This document shows, in pieces, positions 1 to 8,908 of a stretch of 64,000 nucleotides of DNA. The stretch is from positions 62,001-126,000 of the forward strand of contig NZ_JBNPWZ010000004.1 in assembly GCF_050433565.1 (NCBI RefSeq), in the 5' to 3' direction. The position numbers and the translations under genes are program-made. The stretch is from Ornithinibacillus bavariensis. GTDB taxonomy: Bacteria; Bacillota; Bacilli; Bacillales; Amphibacillaceae. Under the pieces are notes generated by a model that had not been told where the DNA came from, did not search any database, and saw only the letters and a list, made by a program, of their open reading frames with translations. The first letter of the stretch is position 1; each line of letters opens with the position of its first letter.

Positions 1-590
1 TGGGGAGAAATTTGTCCATTTATCAAAAAAAACTAGAAAGAGGAGATGTATTTTCCGCAAGAGATTATTTTTATTATGGTAATGAATTGCGAGAAAATGG
101 TTTCTATCAAGAGGCTATAGAGAACTATGAGAAGAATATACAGTTAAAAGAAGGGTGGGTAGAGGATAAGGTATATGCATGTGTAAATAAGGCCGATTGC
201 TATCGGATGATTGGGGAGAAGGAGAAGGAGCTGCATTCCTTATTAGAGTCCTTAAAGTTTGCGAAAACTCCTCGTCCAGAGGTATGTAGCCGGATTGGAT
301 ATTACTTCCAGCGAGAGCAAGACTATCAATCTGCGATCTTTTGGTATAAATTAGCTACAGAAATAGAAATTGATTTTAACAAATGGAGTTTTTCTTATCC
401 TGCCTATGCTACTTGGTATCCTCATTTACAATTATGTGTTTGCTATTATAATCTTCAGGATTTCGAAAAGGCTTATTATCATAATGAAAAGGCAAGGGAG
501 TTCCGTCCAAATGATGAAAGAATCCTATTTAATAAGAGAATTATTGAACCTAAGGTAAATTTAGATGTAGCCCACGGGGTAAAACAATAA
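1..590 (+). CDS. Family 2 glycosyltransferase with TPR repeats (3' end only)
   Basis: The reading frame is open to the left edge, and the codons before the first possible start (TTG at 12) read G-R-N-L-S-I-Y, so this is most likely the C-terminal part of a longer gene. The visible part is all-helical TPR sequence: GNELRENGFYQEAIENYEK, a second unit near CVNKADCYRMIGEKEKEL, a third around YYFQREQDYQSAIFWYKLA, and a fourth near LQLCVCYYNLQDFEKAYYHNEKA. This repeat set, ending in FRPNDERI, resembles the C-terminal half of Bacillus family 2 glycosyltransferases that carry TPRs (inference from family memory). The catalytic domain would lie upstream. The GGGGAG just before the TTG could also be read as a ribosome site for a short stand-alone TPR protein of 192 aa, which is the alternative. 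A hairpin terminator follows. Confidence 0.7.
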   Translation, partial: GRNLSIYQKKLERGDVFSARDYFYYGNELRENGFYQEAIENYEKNIQLKEGWVEDKVYACVNKADCYRMIGEKEKELHSLLESLKFAKTPRPEVCSRIGYYFQREQDYQSAIFWYKLATEIEIDFNKWSFSYPAYATWYPHLQLCVCYYNLQDFEKAYYHNEKAREFRPNDERILFNKRIIEPKVNLDVAHGVKQ

Positions 591-610
591 AATATAAAAT
601 AAAATCCTTA

Positions 611-648
611 AAAGGCTATTAAACCAATCCTCTGGTTTAGTAGCTTTT
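611..648 (+). terminator. Intrinsic terminator after the TPR glycosyltransferase
   Basis: AAAGGCTATTAAACCA pairs with TGGTTTAGTAGCTTTT across a short loop and runs into a T-rich tail. It lies 20 bases after the stop codon. Confidence 0.8.
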
Positions 649-651
649 TAT

Positions 652-691
652 TAAAAAAGCGTTATAGCTTCAAAAAGAGAAACTATAACGC
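652..691 (-). terminator. Terminator of the 707-1399 gene
   Basis: GCGTTATAG/CTATAACGC inverted repeat. On the minus strand the stem is followed by TTTTTT. It lies 16 bases past the stop of the minus-strand gene. Confidence 0.8.
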
Positions 692-706
692 AATGGTTAG
701 TCTTAA

Positions 707-1399
707 TTATTCATGATCATTGTGTTTATGTCCGCCTATAATTCCTGGAAATACAACTGGGCATTGAGGAGGTATTGATGGTGTAGGACATTGTTCGACT
801 AAAACATCACGTGGCTGGCAGAAATCTGCATGTAGTTCAATAGTCACATCTGCAACGGATTGGACGCTTTGGCAAACATTTAAGAATAGATCAACACTTT
901 CTAGAACTCCTGCGACACAGTTTACAGTAACACTACAATCTACATCAGCCAGTCGAACTACAAGTCGAGTTCCTTCAGGTGCACATAGATATACAGATTC
1001 TGGAATATCAACAACAATTTCGTCAGAAGTAATAACAAATGGAGTTGTACCATTAAGCCCACTAAATTCGATTACTACGTTTAATGTTTTTACAAATGAT
1101 ACTCGCTGTAGAGTTACTAGTGCCCCATTAACAACATATTGTCTATTTTCTCTTTCTCCTACTTCAACAACTGGAATTTCTGCATTTGGAGGAAGTGGAT
1201 TACCAGTTGCTGGATCTACTAGATAGCAAGTGGCAGTTAAATTACTTACTGCCGGACCACATGGATCTAAAGGCAGTGCGCCTATTGCAGCAGCTAGGAC
1301 TGTTTGATTTAAGTCCTCTTGTAGGATAACCCAGTCATATACTTTTTCTGCATTTATGCATAGAAGCTCTTGAGCTCCCTGTAATGGTTGTTCCTGCAT
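707..1399 (-). CDS. Uncharacterised Cys/His-containing protein, possible spore-surface protein
   Basis: I chose the ATG at 1399 (230 aa) because it follows AAAGGGAGAGAG at good spacing; an ATG 22 codons upstream has no such site. There is no signal peptide or membrane segment. The N-terminal block reads ELLCINAEKVYDWVI. About ten cysteines are spread over the rest, including VYLCAPEG, DVDCSVTVNCV, FLNVCQ and ADFCQ, and the protein ends in a His-rich GGHKHNDHE tail. A beta-rich, Cys-containing, soluble protein beside a glycosyltransferase fits spore coat or exosporium proteins of Bacillaceae, but I do not recognise a named family and the role is inference. It has its own terminator and is transcribed divergently from the coiled-coil gene. 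Confidence 0.5.
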   Translation of the reverse strand: MQEQPLQGAQELLCINAEKVYDWVILQEDLNQTVLAAAIGALPLDPCGPAVSNLTATCYLVDPATGNPLPPNAEIPVVEVGERENRQYVVNGALVTLQRVSFVKTLNVVIEFSGLNGTTPFVITSDEIVVDIPESVYLCAPEGTRLVVRLADVDCSVTVNCVAGVLESVDLFLNVCQSVQSVADVTIELHADFCQPRDVLVEQCPTPSIPPQCPVVFPGIIGGHKHNDHE

Positions 1400-1611
1400 T
1401 ATCTCTCTCCCTTTCAATAAATTATTTATCAGTAACAAGTTATGTGTTACATCAGTGTTTTGCACTGTACAAAAGACTATTTTCTAGTGTTTTTAACCAA
1501 AATGTACCTTTACCTATTTAAGATTCATAGGCTAAGTAGATTAGAAATATGTCACATCTTTCAGTCATGTTCATAAAATATATTAAACTAGTGTGCTTTG
1601 AGGTGGGGATG

Positions 1612-3072
1612 ATGTCGAACCTGTTCCCGGGAGAGGATGTTGAAAAATTACTGGTTCAACTTCAGAAATATAGAAGAATAATACGAAACTATCAAGAAAA
1701 TGATTTAAGCCTAGATTATTCACGATTGAAATTAGAAGTGAAGGAGCTACGGGCAAAATTAGCGGACAGTAAACAAAAAATAGCACAAATGGAAAAAAAA
1801 CAGAAAGATAACCTGTTTGATTACTATAAAGTATTGGAAGAACGTAGGAGATTACAACAGGAAGTTGTGAAGCTTCGGAACGAAATTCATTTTAACCATT
1901 CAAGGAGCAGTCAAAATGAGAAGAGTTATTTTTCCTTAACGGAGAAGGACTTAGAAAAAGTAGCCGTAATAGTACAGGAATCATTATTAAATCTGATTGA
2001 TGCTAAAGTATACAAACTTGAAGAAGGGGATTTAACTGTAGAAAAGAAACAAGGGGTAAAGAGTGAAATTGTTTTTCCTAATAGAAAGGAGTCTCATGAA
2101 AAAATGGAGAGAGAAGAGAACAACCTTGAGGTAAACACATCGAGCATTATAAAAAGTGATAAAGATACCAATAGTAATGTGCAAATTGGAAATGAAAGTG
2201 GTAGACGAGCGGAAACTAATAATGAAAAGAAAAATCAATCAAGTACCAGTATAGGGAAATCTAGTGAAAAAACAGGTCATCGTACATTTTCAATACATCA
2301 ACCGGAATCCCAACATGTTCCCCCAACTTTAATAACGATACAAAACCAAATAACTGAAATAAAGAAGCTACTAGAAGAAAGAAAGCCAAAAGAAACACCA
2401 TTTCCAAGACAACAGCGTCCGCATAATCCATTATTGCGAGGAAACTCGCATAAAACAAGCAATCCTACACGCTCCAAAGAGTTTACATTTAGGGATTTAC
2501 AGGGAGCTACGAATGTATCACAAATTATTGAAGTTGGTGCAAAGAAAGATATAAATCTCTTTAAAAATCAGCAGATACCACAGGCTAAAGAAGGGAGGAA
2601 ACCTGTTTATATTAGAAATACTAGAAATAAAAATGCCACCTATCAAGGCTCCTTAGAACATAAGGATATGGATATCAATGGGAAAATGATTCAAGATTCT
2701 AAAATGGATACTATTATTGGTAATAAAAAATTTGAATTAAAGGGAAATAGCAATGCTGAAGCTAGTCAGGATAAAATATCTAATGTTGAAAAAAATTATG
2801 AAACTAACCAGGTTGAAACATCTAATGTTGTAAACAATCAAGAAACTATTAATTCTGTGCTTGCTACAGAAGATACAACTAAAAAGAGTGAGGAAAGAAC
2901 CATACACAAGGAGCAAAAGGTTATTGAACTAAAAGGTGAAAATAAGGATAAAAGAGATGGCGAAACTATTTCGGTACATTCTATGACAGAGGAAGAAAAC
3001 CACGAAAACCAAAAGACATCACAGAAGCGATCACTATGGCAGAAAATCACTCGGTTATTTCGAAAAAATTAA
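1612..3072 (+). CDS. Long coiled-coil protein of unknown function
   Basis: The start at the second ATG of an ATGATG pair is favoured because GAGGTGGGG lies just upstream; the in-frame ATG at 1549 has no ribosome site. The product is about 486 aa. Residues ~10-90 form a strong heptad coiled coil (LKLEVKELRAKLADSKQK, VVKLRNEIHF). A short ordered block follows (SLTEKDLEKVAVIVQESL). Most of the remainder is Lys/Glu/Asn/Ser-rich and looks disordered. The last ~15 residues form a basic amphipathic helix with Trp and Phe (SLWQKITRLFRKN) that could touch membrane or nucleic acid. No enzyme motif is visible. Its neighbours suggest a spore-associated structural protein, but that is only inference. Confidence 0.6.
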   Translation: MSNLFPGEDVEKLLVQLQKYRRIIRNYQENDLSLDYSRLKLEVKELRAKLADSKQKIAQMEKKQKDNLFDYYKVLEERRRLQQEVVKLRNEIHFNHSRSSQNEKSYFSLTEKDLEKVAVIVQESLLNLIDAKVYKLEEGDLTVEKKQGVKSEIVFPNRKESHEKMEREENNLEVNTSSIIKSDKDTNSNVQIGNESGRRAETNNEKKNQSSTSIGKSSEKTGHRTFSIHQPESQHVPPTLITIQNQITEIKKLLEERKPKETPFPRQQRPHNPLLRGNSHKTSNPTRSKEFTFRDLQGATNVSQIIEVGAKKDINLFKNQQIPQAKEGRKPVYIRNTRNKNATYQGSLEHKDMDINGKMIQDSKMDTIIGNKKFELKGNSNAEASQDKISNVEKNYETNQVETSNVVNNQETINSVLATEDTTKKSEERTIHKEQKVIELKGENKDKRDGETISVHSMTEEENHENQKTSQKRSLWQKITRLFRKN

Positions 3073-3116
3073 GGGAGCTATTCAAGGATGAGTAGCCCCT
3101 TTGTAACAGATTTTGT

Positions 3117-3383
3117 TTATAATAATTGCATAATCCCTTCGAACTTTTCACGATGATAGGCAATTGCCTTGTCAAGCTCCCTATTGATAATTTCAAAGCT
3201 TTGATTTGGGCTTCTATCATTATCAGAGCTTTTATTTGATATAGCATTTACTTTATAGTCGACAAGCATAGTAAGGATGAGGAATTCCAATTCACTATAG
3301 TCTTGATTATTTTCCTTCGCATGAACCAATTCCTTATAGAGTACTTCTTGTAATAGTTGCCATAGGTATTCGTGATTTACCAT
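3117..3383 (-). CDS. Small helical protein, unknown function
   Basis: 88 aa from ATG 3383, preceded by AAAGGA about ten bases upstream; a GTG three codons earlier is possible but sits directly against that site. The sequence is mostly charged and helical (LLQEVLYKELVHAKENNQD, INRELDKAIAYHREKFEGI), with a short Asn/Ser-rich linker in the middle. There is no signal, membrane segment or recognisable motif. It follows the 3400-3954 gene by only 16 bases on the same strand, so the two are probably co-transcribed. Confidence 0.5.
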   Translation of the reverse strand: MVNHEYLWQLLQEVLYKELVHAKENNQDYSELEFLILTMLVDYKVNAISNKSSDNDRSPNQSFEIINRELDKAIAYHREKFEGIMQLL

Positions 3384-3399
3384 TGCCTTCACGTCCTTT

Positions 3400-3954
3400 T
3401 TAACTTTTTGTACTTACATTAATCATATTTAATGCACTTATCCCTTCATTTTCCATGTTCGTAAATATGAACCCTTGAACGGTGCATGAATAAAAGCCAT
3501 CATTTCGCCACTTAATTTGAAGATTAGAAAAAGAGATCGTTTCCATGGGGAGAAGTTGCTTTTCTTCTATTAGCTGAAACCAATGTTCATTGTCACTCAC
3601 TTCCTCATTTGTCTGGAACTGACGCCAATAACTAGCCGGTGAATTATTATTATTAAAATTACTAACATAAAACTTACCAGAAAATTTATAAGCATCCGTC
3701 GCATCAACTTTTATACATAAATATAATTCTTCCACTGTACGATTGGAAAGGTTTTTAATTTGAAAGTCACCGATTATTATATTTTCACCTAAGTCATCAT
3801 TTGATGTATTAACTGTATATGTAAAGTATCCAAGTAATGAGCTATCTTGTGGTATTTTGTTTTGCCCCATAAAAAATTGATTAATCGCTGTGATATATGT
3901 TTCTGTTTGCTTATTTAGTAATGATATTTTTTCTTGAATTTCCTTAAGACTCAA
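3400..3954 (-). CDS. Hypothetical protein, beta-rich
   Basis: 184 aa with a TTG start; AAGGAG lies about eleven bases upstream and no ATG fits better. Residues 1-30 are a coiled-coil-like helix (KEIQEKISLLNKQTETYI). The rest alternates short strands and polar turns (IIIGDFQIKNLSNRTVEELYLCIKV, then LQIKWRNDGFYSCTVQGFIF), which suggests a beta-sandwich. There is no signal peptide, so a cytoplasmic or mother-cell protein is likely. It is the first gene of a two-gene unit with the small helical protein downstream. I do not recognise the family. Confidence 0.55.
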   Translation of the reverse strand: MSLKEIQEKISLLNKQTETYITAINQFFMGQNKIPQDSSLLGYFTYTVNTSNDDLGENIIIGDFQIKNLSNRTVEELYLCIKVDATDAYKFSGKFYVSNFNNNNSPASYWRQFQTNEEVSDNEHWFQLIEEKQLLPMETISFSNLQIKWRNDGFYSCTVQGFIFTNMENEGISALNMINVSTKS

Positions 3955-4101
3955 TGGTTCTTCAACTCCTTTCCTTCATTTAGCTTCTTTATACTTATGC
4001 ATATAATTATGAATTTATTAATGAATAGCAAGCTAGGTAAATGATTAATCAAATGGGATAGCTGCATAAATCAGTAATTATTCATAAAAGGAGTAATTAA
4101 A

Positions 4102-4515
4102 ATGAAAGGTGAAAGAGTGGTTCGAATACCAAAGGAGCTATTGCAAATGGTAATAACCAGATGTCATCAAGTATTGCCTTATGAATGTTGTGGACTATTA
4201 AGTGGAAAGTCGATGAAAGAAGTACTCACTAATTGGGAACTAAAAAACGAGTCAACAACAAGGAGCCAATTTTTAGTTAGCCAGTCGAATGTACGAGAAA
4301 CACTTCGAAAAATAGAGGAAAGAGAAGAAAAAGTATTAATGATTTATCATTCTCACCCCACGGCACCACCATTTCCCTCAAGACAGGATATACTACATCA
4401 TCCAGACGTAAATGTGCTAATGTTCATCATCTCATTTTTAAATGGAAGAATAGATTATAAGTGCTTTGAGGTATCGGGAAATGGCTTTTCGGAGGTAATA
4501 TTAGAGGTTTTTTAA
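4102..4515 (+). CDS. JAMM/MPN-family metallopeptidase (M67)
   Basis: 137 aa, ATG preceded by AAAGGAG. It has the complete JAMM zinc signature: Glu28 in PYECCGLLSG, then HSHPTAPPFPSRQD, giving His83, His85, Ser93 and Asp96 with the exact HxHx7Sx2D spacing. The domain is the whole protein, the usual size for stand-alone bacterial Mov34/MPN peptidases. In other bacteria such enzymes cleave C-terminal extensions from ubiquitin-like sulfur carriers or isopeptide-like bonds. No sulfur-carrier, E1-like or cysteine-biosynthesis gene lies next to it, so its substrate is unknown. It sits alone between convergent transcription units and ends at a bidirectional terminator. Confidence 0.85.
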   Translation: MKGERVVRIPKELLQMVITRCHQVLPYECCGLLSGKSMKEVLTNWELKNESTTRSQFLVSQSNVRETLRKIEEREEKVLMIYHSHPTAPPFPSRQDILHHPDVNVLMFIISFLNGRIDYKCFEVSGNGFSEVILEVF

Positions 4516-4551
4516 TCCATAATAGATGTTGACGGTTATACTCATAAAAAT

Positions 4552-4578
4552 AAAAGCCCTTCTAGTAGAAAGGCTTTT
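4552..4578. terminator. Bidirectional terminator between convergent genes
   Basis: AAAAGCC and GGCTTTT arms enclose a TTCTAGTAGAA-centred hairpin, A-rich on one side and T-rich on the other. It serves the JAMM gene and the minus-strand 4589-4798 gene. Confidence 0.75.
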
Positions 4579-4588
4579 ATTAGTAAGA

Positions 4589-4798
4589 CTAATCATCTCC
4601 AATGTTATGACTATCTAATGAGGCAATTGCTCCATTTTTATCATTTTTTTTAAATCCCTTGTCAGGTTTGCCTGCATTTTCAAGATCTCCAGATGTCTTG
4701 TATCCAGCAAATTCTGTGTTACCAGTTGTACCGTAAATTTCCATACCGCCTAATTGAACATTTAGCTTTTCAGGTGTCTTATCCTGTTTTTTACTCAT
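4589..4798 (-). CDS. Small Gly/Lys/Asp-rich protein, unknown
   Basis: 69 aa from ATG 4798, which has AGGAGG eight bases upstream; a GTG three codons earlier is too close to that site. The protein is hydrophilic and low-complexity, with a central GGMEIYGTTGNTEFAGYK segment and a tail rich in Lys, Asn and Asp (GFKKNDKNGAIASLD). No Cys, signal or hydrophobic helix. The very strong ribosome site argues for real expression. Size and composition recall small sporulation proteins, but I recognise no family. Confidence 0.55.
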   Translation of the reverse strand: MSKKQDKTPEKLNVQLGGMEIYGTTGNTEFAGYKTSGDLENAGKPDKGFKKNDKNGAIASLDSHNIGDD

Positions 4799-4985
4799 TT
4801 CATGCACCTCCTGATAGTATTCTGACCGTTAGCAGGTGAAATATTCTCGTCGTTTTATATTATTAACGAATACTCATCGATCTTAATGCATCACGAAGTC
4901 CATCATCTAAAAAACAATTACTAGGGGCCAAACATTGAATCTGAAATATACTTAAAATAGTCAAATGGAATGGATGAAATGATTT

Positions 4986-6794
4986 TCACTTTCCGTCTGT
5001 AACCCACCAAAGATGTGGATTATTGTACATGGTGAGTGGTAGCGGCTCGACCCCTTGTAGTCGATTATTATATGCCCATACGCTATTTTGTGCGTAAAGC
5101 AATAATACCGGTAGGTCCTCGGAGAAGAGTTCTTGCCAATCTTTATATACTTTTTTTCGATAATCTTGTTCGTATGCCTCTGGTGCTTTCACTGCCTTTT
5201 TTAATAATTCATCTGACTTTGGATTGTTCCAACGAGAGAAGTTGTAGGTAGCTGTAGCACCCCACATTTCCGTAGGATCAGGGTCCACACTTCCTAGATT
5301 CCAGCCAAGCAGATATAAATCCAATTCCTTTTTGTCATTGGATAGGTCTTCCATGAATGCTGCCACTTTTTGGGGCTGCAGATTTACATTAATCCCAATA
5401 TCTCCAAGCATTTTCTTAATTAGGGATGCGGATTTTTCATGTAATTCATTTCCGATAGGATAATTAAAGTTCAATACCCACTCATTGCCATCTGGGTCTT
5501 CACGGAATCCATCATCATTGTTGTCCAAATAGCCCAATTCATCTAGAATTGTCGAGGCTTTTTTGGGGTTAAATGCATAATTTTTGGTCGCATTTTCGTC
5601 ATAAGCCCAGAATGGTTTAGCAATAGGGGCGTTTATTATCGCACCATGATTATAAAGTACCTCTTCAAGGATAGCTTCACGATTAATAGCGAAGGCTATC
5701 GCTTGTCGCACTTTAGTGCTCGATAGTTTTTTATTTGATTTCCAATTATCTGGATCAAATATTCCTAATTCAATATCTTCTTTTGTACGGTAATTGTGCT
5801 TAAAACCAAGTAGCTGATAACTGAAGCTTGGCTGTTCAATGATAGTAATATTTTCTAATTCATGGACATTATTAATAGATTCTAATGGAATACCATCTGG
5901 ATTAGCGATAAAATCAATTTCGCCATTTTCTAATTGGTCAACTATCACGGAAGGAGGAACAACTCGCCAAATTATTTTGTTTAGATAAGGTGTACCTTGC
6001 CAATAATCTTTATGCCCTTCAAGTACATATTGCTCGTTCTCAACCATTTCTGTAAGTCTAAATGGTCCAGTCCCAATTACTTTACCAGCTTCAAGGGATT
6101 CTGGTGCTTTAGGCATTTCCGCCACTGGAATGTCCTCAAATATATGTTTTGGTATGATAGGTGCACTCGCAAAATGAATTGGATTAATCGTTGGCTTGCT
6201 AAATTTAAATATTACGGTATAGTCATCCTTTGCTACTACACCTTCAAATTTTTGAGTTTCCCCGTTACTAAAGGATATATAGTTTAAGAGAGGTTCGGCA
6301 TACGAGGTGAGTATTCCACCCGCCTGAATATAATCAGGATGTGAAATGGATTCATAAGTAAAAACGACATCGTTTGCTGTAAATTTCTCGCCATCATGCC
6401 ACTTTACACCTTTCTTTAAGAACAGCGTTAATTCGGTATGCGCTTCATTAATCTCCCATTTTTCTGCTAATCTAGGAACAAACTCAAGATGTTCATTCCG
6501 ACTTACTAGACTTTCATGCGTAAATGCTAAGATATTTCCTTCATTTGCTTCCTCGTAAAATAATGGATTAAACATTCCTGTTGGAGAAGTATACATTCCT
6601 CCTACTAATGTACCGCCTGTTTTAGGTTTTTTTTGCGTTCTCTCACTTTTTTCTTTCGTATCTTGTTTCAATTGTTTTTGTACATTCATATCCATTTCTG
6701 CTTCCCTTTTATTACTCGTACAGGCAACTAAAGCAGCTAGAATAAAAATAAGAAGGGTTATAAAAGTTAAACGAAAAATCGTTTTTTTATTCAT
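4986..6794 (-). CDS. Peptide/nickel-type ABC substrate-binding lipoprotein (SBP family 5)
   Basis: 602 aa, ATG preceded by AAAAGGGG. Residues 1-24 are a lipoprotein signal with lipobox LVAC and lipidated Cys25. After a charged linker comes a family 5 solute-binding fold: GGTLVGGMYTSPTGMFNPL, the family-typical EKWEINEAHTELTLFLKKGVKWHDGEKFTANDVVFTYE block near residue 110-150, and RQAIAFAINREAILE near 365. The length fits oligopeptide or dipeptide binding proteins (AppA/OppA-like). No permease or ATPase genes lie next to it, so it must use an importer encoded elsewhere or act as an orphan receptor. The ligand cannot be told from sequence. Confidence 0.9.
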   Translation of the reverse strand: MNKKTIFRLTFITLLIFILAALVACTSNKREAEMDMNVQKQLKQDTKEKSERTQKKPKTGGTLVGGMYTSPTGMFNPLFYEEANEGNILAFTHESLVSRNEHLEFVPRLAEKWEINEAHTELTLFLKKGVKWHDGEKFTANDVVFTYESISHPDYIQAGGILTSYAEPLLNYISFSNGETQKFEGVVAKDDYTVIFKFSKPTINPIHFASAPIIPKHIFEDIPVAEMPKAPESLEAGKVIGTGPFRLTEMVENEQYVLEGHKDYWQGTPYLNKIIWRVVPPSVIVDQLENGEIDFIANPDGIPLESINNVHELENITIIEQPSFSYQLLGFKHNYRTKEDIELGIFDPDNWKSNKKLSSTKVRQAIAFAINREAILEEVLYNHGAIINAPIAKPFWAYDENATKNYAFNPKKASTILDELGYLDNNDDGFREDPDGNEWVLNFNYPIGNELHEKSASLIKKMLGDIGINVNLQPQKVAAFMEDLSNDKKELDLYLLGWNLGSVDPDPTEMWGATATYNFSRWNNPKSDELLKKAVKAPEAYEQDYRKKVYKDWQELFSEDLPVLLLYAQNSVWAYNNRLQGVEPLPLTMYNNPHLWWVTDGK

Positions 6795-7346
6795 TTAGAT
6801 TCCCCTTTTAAAAAAAGTATTATTGTTCAATAGGAACATTAAGTAGCTTCAAAATGTTTCCGATGGTCGTAATATTCTATGACAGGCAGTTTAGGATTAT
6901 TAGTAATTGGTAGTATTTAATAGTTAAGTTGTATACTAGTGGCATATTGTTGGTCTAAGTGGAAAGTGCGAATATAACAAAATTCCTATTGTGCTCTTCG
7001 CTAACTCTTTTGATTTAGTTTAAAAAACAATCCATACAATACAAAAGGAATTGAAGTTACAAAGAGTACTTTAGCATGGTATCATATGACTATAATAGTC
7101 CGTTTAATAGTTAAAATAAGGTATTTCAGAAGTATAAGGCAAGTAAAGGGAAATATCATGGCTGTTTCTCTTTGATAGGTTTTGTATGGGAACTATAGAA
7201 AAGAGTACCATTCTATCTAAGAGCTTTGGTGGATTAAGACCAGTTAGACAAATGTGTGCATTTAGACATGATAAATAGATTGTTAAGTTATCGTGAAAGA
7301 AATTGGAAAATAATTATGGGATACTATAGGAAAATGGGGTGTTAGC
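6795..7346. other. Intergenic region, divergent promoters presumed
   Basis: About 550 bases between the divergent lipoprotein and amidase genes. I see no ORF with a convincing ribosome site, no terminator and no RNA motif. AATTCC/GGAATT and TATTGT/ACAATA pairs near 6980-7050 could form an imperfect stem, too weak to call. Confidence 0.4.
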
Positions 7347-8861
7347 ATGGATCTTTCTACTTATATAAAATTAGATGCAGTAGAAATGGCAGCATTACTG
7401 AAGAAAAAAGAGGTAACACCAAAGGAACTTGTATCATTAAGCTTTGAACAATTAGAAAAGGTTAATCCAACTTTAAATGCTGTAATTCATGATAGGAAAG
7501 ATAAGGCTTTACAAGAAGTGGAGAATATTAGTGTGGAGGAAGGGCCTTTTTCAGGTGTTCCCTTTTTACTGAAAAATATCTCACAATCATTGAATGGCGA
7601 GCCACTAACTTCTGGTTCGAGATTACTCCGTTCTAATTTTGCCAAACGAAATTCTAATTATGTTAATAAGCTTAAGCAATCTGGATTCCTTTTTCTAGGA
7701 CATACGAATACTCCAGAATTCGGGCTAAAGAATATATCAGAGCCTGTATTATACGGACCATCTAGGAATCCATGGAATACAGCATATTCACCTGGTGGCT
7801 CAAGTGGTGGTAGTGCTGCAGCTATTGCAGCAGGTGTTGTACCAATGGCAGGAGCTAGTGATGGTGGTGGCTCCATTCGAATTCCTGCTTCATTTTCAGG
7901 ACTATTTGGCTTAAAGCCTACACGTGGACGTACACCTGTTGGACCAGGAGCTGGCAGGCAGTGGCAAGGTGCATCGATTGATTTTGCTTTATCTAGGACG
8001 GTTCGTGATAGTGCTGCCCTTCTTGACTTGGTACAGGTTGTACAGCCAGAGGCAGCCTTCCAAACGCCACTTTTCCCTGGAAGTTTTCAAGAAGAAATGA
8101 AAAAGCCTTTTGGAAAATCATTACGCATCGCTTATACGACGAAATCACCTGTTGGAACACCTGTCTCTGAGGATGCAAAGCGAGCTGTAATGCAAGTAGT
8201 ATCTTGGCTAGAACAAGAGGGACATCATGTAGAGGAAAAAGAGAACGATGTGGATGGTATTGAGCTAATGCGTCAGTACTACATGATGAATAGTGGTGAG
8301 ATTGCTGCGATGGTAACGGAGTTAGAAGCAGCATTTGGTCGAACGTTAACTGCGGATGATATGGAAATAGAGTCATGGTTATTGAACGTAGCTGGAAAAT
8401 CAGTAACGGCAGCGGAGTTTTCGGCTAGTTTGGCTGCTTGGGATACAGCGGCAGCACAAATGGCAGAATTACATCGTACGTATGATTTTTACATTACTCC
8501 AGCAACTGCATATACAGCACCAAAGGTTGGAGAGCTTACGCATTCCGAAGCAAAGCAAGCAGAACTGCGTGAACAAGTGGAGCGCCTAGATAAATATGGT
8601 CAACAAGAGCTAATTTATGAAATGTTCCTACCGAGTTTAACCTATACACCATATACCCAGCTTGCAAACCTTACTGGGCAACCAGCGATTTCTCTCCCTG
8701 TTTATCTATCAGAAGAAGGCCTTCCACTAGGTGTGCAAGTGCTGGCATCAAAGGGTGAAGAACATCGCTTACTCCAATTAGCCTATCAGCTTGAACAAAC
8801 TGATCTTTGGATAGGAATGAAAGGTAATCCCTATTTTAAAGAAGTTGAACATATACTTTAA
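7347..8861 (+). CDS. Amidase-signature hydrolase
   Basis: 504 aa, the usual size. The Ser-cisSer-Lys catalytic set is intact: Lys76 in GVPFLLKN, cis-Ser in SPGGSSGGSAAAIAAG (about residue 152) and nucleophile Ser176 in GASDGGGSIRIPAS. The Gly/Ser-rich signature and LKPTRGRTPVGP that follow are diagnostic. Such enzymes hydrolyse linear or cyclic amides in the cytoplasm. The AS family also includes GatA, but there is no gatB or gatC neighbour, and the C-terminal half resembles stand-alone amidases such as 6-aminohexanoate cyclic-dimer hydrolase. It is monocistronic with its own terminator. Substrate unknown. Confidence 0.88.
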   Translation: MDLSTYIKLDAVEMAALLKKKEVTPKELVSLSFEQLEKVNPTLNAVIHDRKDKALQEVENISVEEGPFSGVPFLLKNISQSLNGEPLTSGSRLLRSNFAKRNSNYVNKLKQSGFLFLGHTNTPEFGLKNISEPVLYGPSRNPWNTAYSPGGSSGGSAAAIAAGVVPMAGASDGGGSIRIPASFSGLFGLKPTRGRTPVGPGAGRQWQGASIDFALSRTVRDSAALLDLVQVVQPEAAFQTPLFPGSFQEEMKKPFGKSLRIAYTTKSPVGTPVSEDAKRAVMQVVSWLEQEGHHVEEKENDVDGIELMRQYYMMNSGEIAAMVTELEAAFGRTLTADDMEIESWLLNVAGKSVTAAEFSASLAAWDTAAAQMAELHRTYDFYITPATAYTAPKVGELTHSEAKQAELREQVERLDKYGQQELIYEMFLPSLTYTPYTQLANLTGQPAISLPVYLSEEGLPLGVQVLASKGEEHRLLQLAYQLEQTDLWIGMKGNPYFKEVEHIL

Positions 8862-8867
8862 TGCGGC

Positions 8868-8901
8868 GAAAAAGGGCAACCCCTCAGGTTGTCCTTTTTT
8901 G
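8868..8901 (+). terminator. Terminator after the amidase gene
   Basis: AAAAAGGGCAACC / GGTTGTCCTTTTTT hairpin with a CCTCA loop and a T tract, a few bases after the stop codon. Confidence 0.85.
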
Positions 8902-8908
8902 GTGATTA

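Noticed and set aside
3..20. GGGGAG before TTG at 12 as a true gene start
   Set aside because: The frame is open upstream and its codons fit a longer TPR glycosyltransferase, so the window edge most likely cuts the gene.
6975..7050. Large stem AATTCC...GGAATT as a regulatory RNA
   Set aside because: Arms are short and interrupted, with a long loop; expected by chance in AT-rich DNA.
7347..8861. Amidase as GatA
   Set aside because: No gatB/gatC neighbours, and the C-terminal half fits stand-alone amidases better.
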